Positions 1-10,876 of a stretch of 50,616 nt of DNA are shown here, in pieces. The stretch spans positions 65,102 to 115,717 of the forward strand of contig JBNGIO010005794.1 in assembly GCA_049999805.1 (NCBI GenBank). The letters are read 5' to 3'. The DNA is from Folioceros fuciformis. Lineage: Eukaryota > Anthocerotophyta > Anthocerotopsida > Anthocerotales. The notes under the pieces were generated by a model. It was not told the origin of the DNA. It saw only the letters and a program-made list of their open reading frames with translations, and searched no databases. The translations under genes and the position numbers were made by a program. Numbering within the stretch: position 1 is the stretch's first letter; every line of letters begins with the position of its first letter.

Positions 1-119
1 GAGGTTGCAGGGCCGTGAGCCAAGGAGGCTACCCAGCCCTAGGCCTCACCTCTGCCTTGAAGGGAAGGTTGCAAGAGGGAAGGCTGTTGTGCTCCAAATT
101 GCAGGAGAGAAGGGTTGAG

Positions 120-300
120 TTGCAGATTTTGAAAGTGGAAGTGTTGAAGTGAGGAGTTGAGCTGAAGTGAGGGGCTGGAGGGTGAAGTGAAGTGCTGAAG
201 TGAAGGACTGAAGTGCTGAAGTGAAGGACTGAAATGCTGGGGTGAAGTGCTGAAGTGGTGGAATGAAGTGTTGAAGCTGGAGTGAGGAGCTAGCTGAAGT
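120..300. repeat. Degenerate GAAGTG-rich minisatellite
   Basis: Short units built on GAAGTGCTGAAGTGAAGGACT, about 21 bp, recur with drift across this stretch. Read on the minus strand they give a low-complexity Ser-Pro-Gln-His-Phe open frame, which I regard as translated repeat and not a gene. Nothing else is recognisable from position 1 to about 780. Confidence 0.6.
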
Positions 301-799
301 TGAGGTTCTCGTTCAGCTGCGGAGATAGCTAGCACTAGGTGCTGAGAGTTGGAGGCCAGACTTGGGGGTGGAGCCTCCTCTTAGCATTGAAGTGATTGAT
401 ACTTGGACTTGGAAACGAGGGCTGAAGACAATGCTGGAGTTCTCATTTTGTTGAGGCTGGGGTTGGTGTTGTGGTAGGAGCCGAAGACAGGACCAAGAAT
501 TCTGACCTATTGCTGTAGCACTTGGTATATGCTAATAGATAGGGTGAGATTAGGGAGATGTAGGTAACCTTGACATTAGTTCACTCCCTTGGGAGCGAAT
601 CATAAGACTGCAACGATAATAAGGGGAAGTGTGGCCCCTTGGTGGTTCTTGGGTGTGCAAGAAATCACTCCACAATTTTCCGGTCACTTGATGGTTGCGT
701 ATCGGATGGTGCACCACATCGGGGTTGGTAGGCAATCCCGAAGATGATTAAACGATGCCGCCCACTGGGGGCATCGGTTAATCGCAATGGGCGAGCCGA

Positions 800-1010
800 G
801 ATGATAGCGCGCCCCTAGGCGCGCCATCATGCTGGGTGCCTTGGGCGCACCATCATGCCAGGTGCCTTAGGCGCACCATCATGCCGGGTGCCTTGGGTAC
901 ATCATCATGCTAGGTGCCTTGGGCGTGCTATCATGCCTGGCGCGCCCCTGGGTGCGCCACCATCCCGAGCACTCCCCTAGACACGCCATCATCTCGGGCG
1001 CGCCCCTAGT
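800..1010. repeat. 28-bp minisatellite (GCGCACCATCATGC family)
   Basis: At least six imperfect copies of a unit of about 28 bp, with the core CACCATCATGCCGGGTGCCT, follow one another. They merge into further GGCGCGCC-rich copies. The array is GC-rich and lies upstream of the decayed element that begins near 1284. Between 1010 and 1283 I see no gene. Confidence 0.65.
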
Positions 1011-1283
1011 TGTGCCGGCATCCTTGAACTAGAGTTGGGTGTGCCCAGGTCGTTCCATAATCCCTAGCGTGATCTAGGGTGTGCCATAATACATGGCGAG
1101 CCCGGGGGCGCGCCACTAACCATGTAGTGTACATTCGCCATGTAAACTAATTGTCTTCCTAGTGACTACTTAGCTGTCTTCCAACTTTTGTACTGGTAGA
1201 GTCGTATGAAGACAATCTTCGTGCACATCGAGAGCATATTGGAAAGCTAGGGAAACATCAACTAAAATGTTGATAAGAATTTC

Positions 1284-2099
1284 TTGTCGACAAGACCGCC
1301 CAAGTCAGTATATTGGAATGGCAATAGATGGAATGGATTAGAGCAAACGGAGCTTCCACACTTTACTGGACCGCCAAAAGACTTTGCAGATGGGCTCATC
1401 CGCATCCATCTTGTAGGATGCCTTGTCTATAACATTGGAGTTCGAACAAAGGTTTTCCTCAACTTCCCAAACATTCGAAACAATGCAAACTTGACAATTC
1501 ATATTATATAGAACGTCATCTCTAAGCCTCCTGGTATATTGCTCAAGACTTTTTATTTGCAGTTAGACAACACTGCACAAGAAAACAAGAATATGCTTTT
1601 GTTTGAATATCTAAGTATGCTTGTGGAAAAAGGTATTTTCGAGAAGGTGAAGATTGGGTTTCTTTTGGTAGGGCACACGCACGATGTTGTTGATCAAATA
1701 TTCTCATGTTTTTCAAAGACTTTGAACCACAAGAAGGCCCTATCATTGGACACCATGCTGAAGCTGATCATGCATGCATACACACCCTGTCCATAGGTTC
1801 AGATGGTGATGGAGGTGGCTGACTTTCGAGCCTATGTATGCCCAAAAGGAACAGGGAAGCGAGGGCAGAACGATGCTGCAATTTGCAACTTACATAATCA
1901 TAGTTACCAGCACCAGTTCAAAATAACTCGGGAGAAGCAACGTGGAGGCCTGATTATTGTCCTTCATAGAAAGCATCTGTCCACATCACCACAATGGGAG
2001 CCATAGGAGGATCTTGAATTTTTGCACAAAATTCCCGAAACTCCCATTGTTGGCGCACCACTACTTGGCCTACAGATCCACGGAAAGGAACATGATCCT
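1284..2099 (+). pseudogene. DUF7869-type transposon-associated protein, 5' part, decayed
   Basis: One reading frame runs through the whole segment, broken only by stop codons ending at 1511, 1796 and 2006. It contains LQLDNTAQENKN followed by GFLLVGHTHDVVDQIFSC, the hallmark of the DUF7869 domain that is common in plant and animal repeat-encoded proteins (family knowledge). Downstream the frame continues through SPQWEP, a stop and EDLEFLHKIPETPIV, up to 2099. There it is cut by an LTR insertion; the rest of the protein resumes at about 4587. Three stops and no intact start mark it as dead. The biochemical function of the family is unclear to me. Confidence 0.75.
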
Positions 2100-2412
2100 T
2101 GTGGGGGTTAAAATATGGTACCCGAGGTCCACACAAGCCCTCTATGTCATTGTAGCTCTGGGATTCGATCCCAAGGGAATGATTTGTGTTAAAACTACAC
2201 AGGTTAGCTTCTAAAGTCAGCCAACACCTAAACTCAACTGACCCACACACACGCGTCCAGTGCTCGGACCTTACCAAACCTCCTTACTTCTTCCTCCAAG
2301 CGGCTCCCCTACCACTCGGTCGCTCCAGGGACTACCTCCCCCTGGACTACTCTTGGTTGCCCACTGGGCTACCCTCCGTTCCCCAATGGACTACTACTGT
2401 TGTCTTTCGACC

Positions 2413-2476
2413 ACCGGTAGCCGCTTCGGCTACCTCCGTGGTCTGTCAACTACCGGTAGCCGCTTCGGCTACCTCC
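2413..2476. repeat. 39-bp direct repeat with a hairpin-forming core in the LTR
   Basis: ACCGGTAGCCGCTTCGGCTACC occurs at 2413 and again at 2452, a period of 39 bp. Each copy is self-complementary (GTAGCC...GGCTAC). The same hairpin motif returns in the minisatellite near 4140. Confidence 0.8.
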
Positions 2477-3175
2477 ATGGTGGATCCCACCCCAAACCCT
2501 AACTAATTATTTCCGGCGCACGCACCGCCACGGGTTTCCAGCCACGGGTTTCTGTCCTAAACCTTCCAGACTCACAGAGCTGGGTTATTCCATGCTCCTC
2601 ACACATGCAAGGGCCGATCCTTGGGGAACAAGGCCTTGCGGATCAGCCACACCTCCCCACTCACTCATGCAACACTCCACACACATACAAAACACACATA
2701 GGAGCTCTGGATCACAATTATTCTTGCAGGCCTGCCCCCAAGGGCTTCAATCTTCAGCAATGCCCACCAATCTCCAACAAATCCTTCACAACTCCCCACA
2801 ATCCCTCACAATCTCTCATGGGTCTCCATAGGCTTCCATAGCCGCTCACAAACACCTCGAAATCTCGTAGCAACTCTCCAGATTTCGCATCCAATCTTCA
2901 GCATTCCTCCTCCATTCTCCTGCAATCTTCTCAGCCGTTTTGTCCAGCTCTTCAACAATGCCTCCAGCAATCTTACAGCAACATTAGTAGCCTTCCACAG
3001 TCCTCCACAAACATCCAAGGATTCCTAAGAAAATCCCCAGCAATCTTGTCCAAACCTCAGCAAACAATCACCCAGCAATTTCTCAACGATTTCTCAACAA
3101 ATCTCCTCCAGCAATCTTCCACGGTTCTCTTCAGTCTTCCAGCTCTCTCTCCTCACCAGATTTAGCACGCAGCTG

Positions 3176-3476
3176 ATGGTTCAGGGAATAAGGGAAGGAG
3201 GAAATCTCCCTCCACTCCAGCAGCGGTGGATTCGTCCCCCTCTTCTCAGCTACAGACAAAAATCAGTCCTCACTCTCTTCTTCTCAACTCACTCTAGCTC
3301 CTCAGCCTCCTTCTCGTCCTCTTCTTACTCACTCTTCTCATGCATTCTCCAACACTTCTTCTTCTCCACACACTCTCTTCAACTCCAGATTAAAAATGCA
3401 GTTAACCAACTCAGGGAATAAGGGAAGGAGAAGCTCTCCCTCCACTCCAGCAACGGTGGATTCGTCCCCCTCACTT
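3176..3476. repeat. Pair of about 62-bp direct repeats inside the LTR
   Basis: A segment starting TCAGGGAATAAGGGAAGGAG and ending GGTGGATTCGTCCCCCTC appears at about 3179-3242 and again at about 3411-3472, with a few differences. It indicates an internal duplication in the U3 of this LTR copy. Confidence 0.75.
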
Positions 3477-4059
3477 TCAGCTATGGAGCAAAAAATCCTC
3501 AACTACCCCTAGGAGCGTCTCGCACTCACTGCCTCACCCAGACCTCTCTAGTCTCGCCATGGACAGCGCAGGGGATCTCAACCGGGAGGAGTCTCAAACT
3601 TTTGCTAATCAGCGAGGCACCAATAGGCCCCTTTTGTACAGAGTTTCCAAGAGCGGGAGCCACAGCCCGTCATAAAGTCTAGCTCTAAAATAGTCAACTT
3701 TTAAAAAAGTGCTCTTAATGGCAAGCGGCACCAGGTCAGAATAGCATCTTACCAAATCTTATCTAAATACTATTTTCAGATGCAACCACTCTTGGCTTAC
3801 CTCAACGCCACTCTCTCTCCTCTTATTTATTCTTCTGGCCTACCTTCCCCTGCCACACAAAATCTTCAGGCTCTCCCTCCTTTGCTGCTGATTGGGCAAA
3901 TCCTTCCTCACTCCTACTGCTGGCTGACCCATCCTGGTTGTCCACTCTCTGCCCTCCAAGGATGCTGGTTGCCTCCTGTCACTCTTGCTGCAATTATTGC
4001 TATTCCAGGCCTCCTGGTGCAGGTAGGGTTTCAGCAACCGTCGTCTCCCTTCGGCAATT

Positions 4060-4215
4060 GGCGTTGTCCCTTCGACTACAGGTAGCCCCTTCGAGTACCG
4101 GCGTTGTCCTTCGAGTACCGGCGTTGTCCTTCGACTACCGGTAGCCCCTTCGGCTACCGGCGTTGTCCCTTCGACTACCGGCGTTGTCCCTTCGACTACC
4201 GGCGTTGTCCTTCGG
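4060..4215. repeat. CTTCGACTACCGGCGTTGTCC minisatellite in the LTR
   Basis: Six to seven tandem copies of a unit of about 20-22 bp, CTTCGACTACCGGCGTTGTC with variants, lie here. They share the CTACCGG/CCGGTAG core with the repeats near 2413-2476. The array is non-coding and sits in U3 some 250 bp upstream of the LTR TATA box. Confidence 0.75.
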
Positions 4216-4461
4216 TGATCGTCGTCGAACTTCAGCTACCTGCTGTCGCCGAGTCACAGCATCCCTATTTTCCAGCCTAAGTCCACCACTACCTTCTCCT
4301 AGGCCCCTTTCTTATTTCTTATTTTTAAGAGGGGGGGGTGCATATATAGACCTCCTGGTACCCCCCCCTCTCCGCCAAAGGCCAAGGACAACCAACCACC
4401 CCCAGACACTTGGTCTGGCCACCGATTCGCCCAAAGTACCAAAGCCCAAGGAGACTTTGGG

Positions 4462-4469
4462 TATAAATA
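4462..4469 (+). promoter_or_regulatory. LTR TATA box (TATAAATA)
   Basis: TATAAATA lies 112 bp from the 3' end of the LTR, inside a C-rich context. The placement fits the U3/R boundary of an LTR promoter, which would leave a short R-U5. No gene downstream is obviously driven by it. Confidence 0.6.
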
Positions 4470-4586
4470 CCTCGGTTTTATTCTCAACCCAAGCCGCTTT
4501 CTCCTTCACTTCACACAAAAAACCAAAATCCACCAAATCTGTCACTCAAAAAGGGGTTTGCGAATAGTTTTCCCCTCTACAATCCT

Positions 4587-5117
4587 AATCCTATGTGTAG
4601 TTTGGCACAGATCAGGAAGATGCTTGAAGAAATACTTAAGATGGAAAAATACTTAAGCGCTTTAGACAAGGAGTGGTGGGGAGCGTTTTGGTTGTCTCAA
4701 GAATGCATAGCCAACCGAATTGTAAGTGGAGAAGACTAGCAAATGAGTGTGCCTTGGGTATGGTATAACAGGGAGGCAGCGACATCCTTTATAATTGTGG
4801 AAGGGGAGGCGTATCCAGCTTCGGAAGGAATGGATATAGTAAACAGGCCTGCGGAGGCAAGACATATGTACGTCAGACCCTATCGGCCTACGGGAACTGC
4901 GGCAATGGAGGAAGCGAGGCTCGAAGGCAGTGTTGTTGAAATTAGGAAGGGTGATATGATCGTTGTTCCTTGTGAAGGGGATTCGCAGAATCGGCCATTT
5001 TGGGTTGCCCTAGTACAAGAGGTTGATACCACATCTATTGACTCCTACCTTCTAATACAATGGTGGATAACAGATTATGCTAATGCGTTCAAGGGTAGTA
5101 TTTACGAGAGGAGATAA
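4587..5117 (+). pseudogene. DUF7869-type transposon-associated protein, 3' part
   Basis: The frame resumes directly after the second target-site duplication. It reads through LDKEWWGAFWLSQECIANRI, one stop near 4738 and then an open stretch that includes VPCEGDSQNRPFWVALVQEV, ending at a stop at 5115-5117. It is the C-terminal portion of the protein begun at 1284, separated by the solo LTR. I recognise no named domain here. The W-x-A-L-V-x-E segment looks like a small beta-barrel of the kind that often follows DUF7869, but that is only an impression. Confidence 0.6.
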
Positions 5118-5944
5118 ACCCCTCCCAGCTAGCTGGAAGGTGGAAAACGTCCCCGAATTTGACATTCCCCAAAGTTGGATAAGTTGATTCTTTCGGAAAC
5201 ATATATATTAGCATATGCTTTTTCTCTAACTCAACATAGCACGCTCCAACTAAGGACGCAACAGCTCATGAAAACAAAGTTGTACGAGCTACAACAACAA
5301 CGCTGAACGAAGAGAGTCCTGAAGACCAGGCTTTGGACGATGGTGGAGCAATGTGTGCATTAGGTAGGTGTGAACCACCGCTTGGAGAAGAAGATGTTGT
5401 GGACGACTATGAAAACACTGATCGTGTTGGCATGGCAGATGTCGATAGTCGTCGTAGATCAACATCTGGACCAATTGCGCAGAGAATGCGAGCACGATCG
5501 CACGAAACGCACATGGTGGAGGGTTCTTTCGCCACAATGTTTGATGAAAGCCCAAAGCAAATGTCGAAGAAGAAAAAAAAGAAGAAAGTACCAACATAAG
5601 CATGTAGCTCTGTTAAGGTGATTTACATGAAATTTTCCTTTATTGTAGGGGAATGGCACACCCTTGGGCGCGCCATGCCCCTACAATGGCAAAATCGGTT
5701 GTTTGTAGAGAGCCTGAGACATGCTCAAATGAAACATTCTTTATCGATGCAAATACGAATTGCCATGCAAAATGCACGTGTGCATCTTGTTATCATTAAA
5801 TTGTTGTACACACACATGTGGAACCTTTGATTTCCGGGTTTGTCGATAGTAATTGAATGCAATTCATCCATCCCAAAATGTGCAAACATGCATAAACTGG
5901 GTGAAAAGGTCCATTTGTCTGGAAAGACGCGAATTATTTCAGAT
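5118..5944. other. Repeat-derived non-genic stretch
   Basis: A plus-strand open frame at 5333-5599 is rich in charged residues, includes GPIAQRMRARS and ends in a run of lysines encoded by poly-A. It may be the tail of the same mobile element, because retroelement polyproteins often end with similar basic peptides. I cannot assign it. From 5600 to 5944 I see no gene. Confidence 0.3.
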
Positions 5945-7097
5945 GGCGTTTTTGGATTGAAGCTATAGAAGATAGCGCTTATAGGTTTATGAAATTGTTC
6001 CCACGTCCTGTCAATGATTACCAAAATCTCAGTTGTCTTCTCATGCCCTAGAACCTAAGATAAGTCGAACACCTCTTTGCGTGCTGCCATGGTTGGATAG
6101 ATTTGCCCCATGACCTAACCTACCCCATCAACAAGCCTCAATAACTGTACATGGGCAACAAATCTAGTAGTTGCAGGCTTCAAGAGCTCTATAGTTTAAT
6201 GCGTTTGAAACATAGCCAAGGGTGCATGATGGGTAGTGATGAACTGAACCACTTGTTGAGCTCGTTGAATGATGGGGTGTATCCAATTGATGCTACTCAT
6301 TGCTTCCAGGAGTAAGTCGAGGATGTGAGTTGAGCAAGGTGTCCAAGCAATGCCAAGATATTATGCTTCAATTATCTATCCAGCGCGTTTACAATTTTGC
6401 TGTTGAGTTTGTAGCCACATTCTTACGGCCCACCTCATCAATTGCTTGCCGAAACAGGTTTGCAAGGTACAAAGCCGTTTTTTCATGCCTGCATGTTCCT
6501 CCGCTTTAAGAAACCCATTCCCTTGTTGCGAAGCCACTAACACATTCACCAATGGCTTGTTTTCTTTGTCACTCCAACTATCGCTCAAGATTGAGCAACC
6601 AATGTCCAAGAGGCATTTTCCGTCTTCTCTTCGACAATGGCCTTTTCCTCATCTAATAGCGTAGTTTGAAAAGCATTGAAGTTTGGGGGCTTATATGAGT
6701 TATCTATGTTGGTGATTGCACTAACCATGACACTGAAGAAGGGAGACAATGCAAGGTTGAATGATAATCCATGTTCATAAAAGCACCTCGCTACAGCCAC
6801 ATCTACTAGCTTTCTTTGTGGTAGCTTCCATGCCTTCTCCACTGTGGTTTGTTGAGAACTCGAAGTGCCATATTTATGTGTTGATGCAACGCATGAAGAT
6901 ATCACCTTAAAAGCTTTTCTTTCATGATACTTGGCACTGTGGAGGTAGACTCCCACTCTAAGATGACGTCTAGCCCTTGTGCTAGTTGCTTGGAAAGACC
7001 AAGCACAAAATTTGCATATGACTTTCTTTGCTCCAGTTGCGCGAACTTCCAAGATTTGGAAGTGCTCCCACACATCTTGAGCCCGTAATCGACCCAT
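5945..7097 (-). pseudogene. hAT-family transposase relic, copy A
   Basis: The minus strand starts at an ATG at 7097 (MGRLRAQDVWEHFQILE) and encodes a BED-type zinc finger (CKFC). It continues to about residue 170, where a stop ends it. Further frames downstream carry GCSILSDSWSDKENKPLVN (DUF659-like region) and IIDRTWEQFHKPI (hAT core). Stops and frameshifts separate these pieces and the C-terminal dimerisation region is missing, so it is dead. It is closely related at DNA level, in inverted orientation, to the element at 22.2-24.2 kb; the match includes about 200 bp upstream of the ATG. Confidence 0.85.
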
Positions 7098-7344
7098 GGT
7101 CCCTAGACAGTAAGAAGGTTTAGAGCATTGCAAGAGGAGGTGGTCAAAGACCCTTGGGAATGGGTTGTGAAAGCTTGGGTGGGAATGAGTGTACGCTAGA
7201 ACATGTTATATGGGAAAACAAAAGTTAAGGAGGACAAAAGTTAAGGGGAGGAACAGAATGAAAGTAGAGTTGGTACACAGGTACATATTATATATATATA
7301 GATACAAGCATATTTATTTATTTAAAATACAGAATCTAGTGGTC

Positions 7345-7620
7345 CATAGGGTTGATATTTCACAGGGCAGAGTTTGTCCATAGGGTTGACATGTTTGTCC
7401 ATAGGGTTGACATTTTTGTCCATAGGGTTGATATTTCATAGGGCAGAGTTTGGGCAGAGTTTGTCCATAGGGTTGACATTTTTGTCAACCCTTGACATTT
7501 TTGTCCATAGGGTTGACATTTCATAGGGCAGAGTTTGGGCAGAGTTTGTCCATAGGGTTTAGGGCAGAGTTTGTTCATAGGGCAGAGTTTGTTCATAGGG
7601 CAGAGTTTGTCCGTATCATA
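7345..7620. repeat. GTCCATAGGGTTGACATTT minisatellite
   Basis: Interleaved tandem units based on TTTGTCCATAGGGTTGACA and CATAGGGCAGAGTTTG repeat more than ten times. The array lies at the upstream edge of hAT copy A. It produces a Cys-Pro-Met-Asn repeat frame on the minus strand that should not be taken as a gene. Confidence 0.85.
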
Positions 7621-8152
7621 TGACATCACGCGAGGTGAAACCCTAAAATGCAGAGGAATCGGTATTCCTATGTATGGGAGAAAGCCCTTGCGCGTGAAGC
7701 CAAGTGCGTACATATAATATACACATAGTACACGTCGTACATAAGGTCCAAGTGAACAACTCGTTGTGTTCACATACGATGAGTCCACCAGCTGCAGGCA
7801 GCATACTTATCTTACTTCAGCGGCCTGCTCAACTATGTACGAACTTACTTGCTCAAGTAGTACTAGAGTAGGTGCGTAGCTATAGGCTGTTTCTATCATC
7901 TCTCGGCCTGCCAGTCCGACGCAAACAGCCGTTGCGCTTCAGCCGCGGCTCCTGTCGCTAAGAGGCCATCCATGTCCACATCACTTTGCTTGCCCTCATC
8001 GCGAGAACCCGTGCTCGGGCTCGGGCGCGGCCGGCGTGGGTGCCCGAATCTGGTGAAATCTGTAGCTAGGCCCCGCGGCTTCGACTGCAATACGGGACTG
8101 CACACTGGACCAGAAATGTTCATACACCACAAACCCTAGCAAGAAAAGAAGC
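7621..8152. other. Intergenic, 3' flank of the first PPR gene
   Basis: Only short open frames are present. A minus-strand one at 7896-8132 has no recognisable domain and does not contain a DYW continuation of the PPR gene above it. Confidence 0.4.
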
Positions 8153-10876
8153 TCAGGGCTTGACATTGCTCTTCTCTACAACAGAGAAGCTGTGCACCAG
8201 GCCGTCCACATCCGTCCACCAGCTTTGGCCTGGCTGCTTCCATGCTTCAATTCTTCTTCTTCGCGCCTGCAACTCCTGTGCCTGCTCCCACATTTGGCTG
8301 CTGGTGTAAATGTTGGACATCAACACGTACGCCGCGGCATCTTTCCTGTCCAGCTTCACCGCCTCGTCGAAGGCTTGGCGCCCAATCGCCACGTTTCTCC
8401 ACTTCTGACAAGAGCCCAGTAGGGTGTGCCAAACTGCAACATCAGGTTGTCGAGGCATGGTCCTCGCTAAGGCCAGTGCCTCTTCCACTTGCCCTGCTCG
8501 GCCCAGAAGGTCCACCATGCACGTGTAGTGGTCTGTGCTTGGAGTAATGCCATACTGCTTGCTCATACCCTCGAAGTATTCTCGCCCCTTGTCCACCAGA
8601 CCAGTGTGACTACAAACTGTTAGTACGCTGAGGAACGTGACGCCGTCTGGCTGCATGCCATGCTCTCTCATTCTGTGAACCAGCTCGAACACCTCCTTAC
8701 TGTCGCCTTGACGGGTGTACCCGGCAATCAATGCGCTCCACGTGAACACATCTCGTTTTGGCAACACATCGAAGACTTGCTGTGCATCGACCATGCTTCC
8801 CGACTTGGCATACATGTTGATCAAACTGTTGCCAACGCCGGCCTCAGCGTCAAGTCCCGCATCTTCCATCTGCGCATGAATCTGTCGTCCCACCTGCAAA
8901 GCTGCCACGCTTGCACATGCCTGAAGGAGGCACACACATGTTACGGAATCGAGCTCCACAATGCCCTGGCACTGCATGGACCTGTACAGATGGAGGGCTT
9001 CCTGGCCCATGCCTTGTTGGGAATATCCTGCTATCATGGCACTCCACGTCACCACGTTCTTCTCTACAAGTCTGTCAAACACGCCCCTGGCATGCACTAG
9101 GCTGCCACACTTTGCATACATGTTCACCAGACTGCTGCCCACAACTACGTCAGCTTGCAGTCCTTGTTCTCTGATTTGTGCATGAAGCTGCATTCCCTTC
9201 TCCAAAGCTGGGCTGCCCAGACTTGCACATGCCTGCAGGAGGCACACAAATGTCACAGAGCCAGGAGCCACGATGCCTTCTTCTTGCATGGCCCTGTAAA
9301 GGAGAAGGGCCTCCCAGCCCATACCCTGCTGGGAATATCCCGCAATCATAGCATTCCAAGTCACCACACTCTTCTGTCCCACTCCATCAAACACGCGCTG
9401 AGCATCCTCCAAGCTGCCGCACTTTGCATACATGTTTACCAAGCTGTTGGCCACGAACCCATCACACTCAAGCCCTCGGTCTCTAATCTGCGCATGAAGC
9501 TGCTTCCCCGTCTCCAAAGCTTTCTTGCCGACACCTGCACATGCCTGCAAGACGGACACAAAAGTCACAGCATCAGGTGCGGCCATGCTGTCCTCCTGCA
9601 GAGCCCTGAAAAGAACAAGGGCTTCCTGCCCTATGCCCTGCTGGGCATATCCTGCTAGTATAGCATTCCATGTTATCACGTTCTTGTGAGCCAGGCCATC
9701 AAACACACTCCGGGCATTCCACACATCTCCACACTTTGCATACATGTTTACCAAACTGCTGCCTACAAACACATCCTCCGAGAGCCCTTGTGCCCTAATT
9801 TGAGCATGAAGCCGCTTTCCATCGTCCAAAGCAGGGGGGCCCAGACTTCCACATGCCTGCAGGAGGCACACAAACGTGACAGCATCAGCTGCAACGATAC
9901 CTTCCTCTTGCATGTCCCTGTACAAGCCAAGGGCTCTCTGCCCCATCCCCTGCTGGGAATATCCGGCTATCATGCAACTCCAAGTTACCACGCTTTTCCG
10001 CCCCAGACGGTCGAACACTCTTTGAGCAGCGTCCAAGCTGCCACACTTGGCATACATGTCCACCAAGCAGCTTCCAACGAACAGATCACGCTCAACGCCA
10101 GCACCCAACACATCAGCATGCACCTCCTGCCCCGACTTCAAGTCTGCTGCCCTCGCACAAGCCTGAAGAGCTGCTACAAACACATGCCCATCCGGCTTCA
10201 CACTTGTCCTGCGCATCCTGCGATACAGCTCCACAGCCTGCCTGTCTTGTCCATGCTTGACATGAGCAGAGATCATAGCAGACCATGTAAAGGCATCCGG
10301 TTTCACAACCCTTGCGAACACATCCATAGCTTCTTCTAACCTGCCATGAGAAGCATACATTCGCAGAATGTGATTACATAAGAACGTGCCCGACTCATAC
10401 CCTTTCTTTACGCTCAGACCATGAACACGGCGGCCTAGACGCAGATCCTTCTTAGCCACACACTCTTTGAGCACCCTGTAAAACACGGATTCCGAGATTG
10501 GAGAGTCTCTGTGCACCAGAACTTCCAGGGCGTCCACGGCCTCAACGAGCTGCCCCTGCCGGCACAGTTGGCTAACGGTCTCAGCCGACAGCCATCTTTC
10601 GTATCCTGCATCTCTGCCATGGCCAACATCATGCCCCACGCTCCAATTGGACGGAGACGCAGCATGCCCATCAAGGGCAGCCAGTTGTGCATCCATCCAT
10701 CCAACCGGCTGGCAGAGACTGTTCAGGGCTCTCTTGCCTATGGCTCCAACAGAACATGGAGTGCAGAAGCAAATGATGCCAGACGAGCCCGTCTCCAGCC
10801 ATCCACCTTGCTGCACGGACTGGCTTGCGTGGGAAGGTGGCGTTGCTCGAGGCTTCGTTGCTTGCCAAACCTGCAT
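8153..10876 (-). CDS. PLS-class PPR protein with E domains, no DYW
   Basis: An intact, intronless 907-residue frame starts at ATG 10876. About the first 85 residues are basic and Ser/Pro-rich, fitting an organelle transit peptide. Tandem PPR motifs in P-L-S order follow to about residue 800, with repeated VVTWNAMIAGYSQQGMG and LVNMYAKCGSL segments (roughly 18 motifs by length). The C-terminus has MVDLLGRAGQVEEALAL (E1-like) and KQPGQSWWTDVDGLVHSFSV (canonical PG box/E2) and stops there. There is no HxE...CxxC deaminase. Proteins of this class bind organellar RNA in a sequence-specific manner; without DYW it would recruit an editing deaminase in trans or act in splicing or stability (inference). 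The PG box is canonical, so it is a different subfamily from the KP-type neighbours at 11.6-21.1 kb. Confidence 0.92.
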   Translation of the reverse strand: MQVWQATKPRATPPSHASQSVQQGGWLETGSSGIICFCTPCSVGAIGKRALNSLCQPVGWMDAQLAALDGHAASPSNWSVGHDVGHGRDAGYERWLSAETVSQLCRQGQLVEAVDALEVLVHRDSPISESVFYRVLKECVAKKDLRLGRRVHGLSVKKGYESGTFLCNHILRMYASHGRLEEAMDVFARVVKPDAFTWSAMISAHVKHGQDRQAVELYRRMRRTSVKPDGHVFVAALQACARAADLKSGQEVHADVLGAGVERDLFVGSCLVDMYAKCGSLDAAQRVFDRLGRKSVVTWSCMIAGYSQQGMGQRALGLYRDMQEEGIVAADAVTFVCLLQACGSLGPPALDDGKRLHAQIRAQGLSEDVFVGSSLVNMYAKCGDVWNARSVFDGLAHKNVITWNAILAGYAQQGIGQEALVLFRALQEDSMAAPDAVTFVSVLQACAGVGKKALETGKQLHAQIRDRGLECDGFVANSLVNMYAKCGSLEDAQRVFDGVGQKSVVTWNAMIAGYSQQGMGWEALLLYRAMQEEGIVAPGSVTFVCLLQACASLGSPALEKGMQLHAQIREQGLQADVVVGSSLVNMYAKCGSLVHARGVFDRLVEKNVVTWSAMIAGYSQQGMGQEALHLYRSMQCQGIVELDSVTCVCLLQACASVAALQVGRQIHAQMEDAGLDAEAGVGNSLINMYAKSGSMVDAQQVFDVLPKRDVFTWSALIAGYTRQGDSKEVFELVHRMREHGMQPDGVTFLSVLTVCSHTGLVDKGREYFEGMSKQYGITPSTDHYTCMVDLLGRAGQVEEALALARTMPRQPDVAVWHTLLGSCQKWRNVAIGRQAFDEAVKLDRKDAAAYVLMSNIYTSSQMWEQAQELQARRRRIEAWKQPGQSWWTDVDGLVHSFSVVEKSNVKP

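Larger units (their letters stand above)
2100..4581 (+). mobile_element. Solo LTR (2.48 kb) inserted in the DUF7869 relic
   Basis: The element begins TGTGGGGGTTAAAATATGG and ends TTTTCCCCTCTACA, so it has the TG...CA ends of an LTR with an imperfect terminal inverted repeat. It is flanked on both sides by ATCCT (2095-2099 and 4582-4586), a 5-bp target-site duplication. It encodes no gag, protease, reverse transcriptase or integrase. It splits a reading frame that continues on both sides. A TATA box lies near the 3' end (4462-4469), as expected for the U3/R boundary of a long LTR. A homologous sequence starts at 49210. I read it as a solo LTR left by recombination of a retrotransposon; a non-autonomous TRIM/LARD-like element is the alternative. 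Confidence 0.85.

Noticed and set aside
4163-4567. Plus-strand frame of 134 codons in the LTR
   Set aside because: It starts in the minisatellite and runs over the TATA box and LTR end; low-complexity composition and no homology.
7896-8132. Minus-strand frame after the E-class PPR gene, considered as a separate DYW exon
   Set aside because: It has no HxE or CxxC and no match to a DYW domain.
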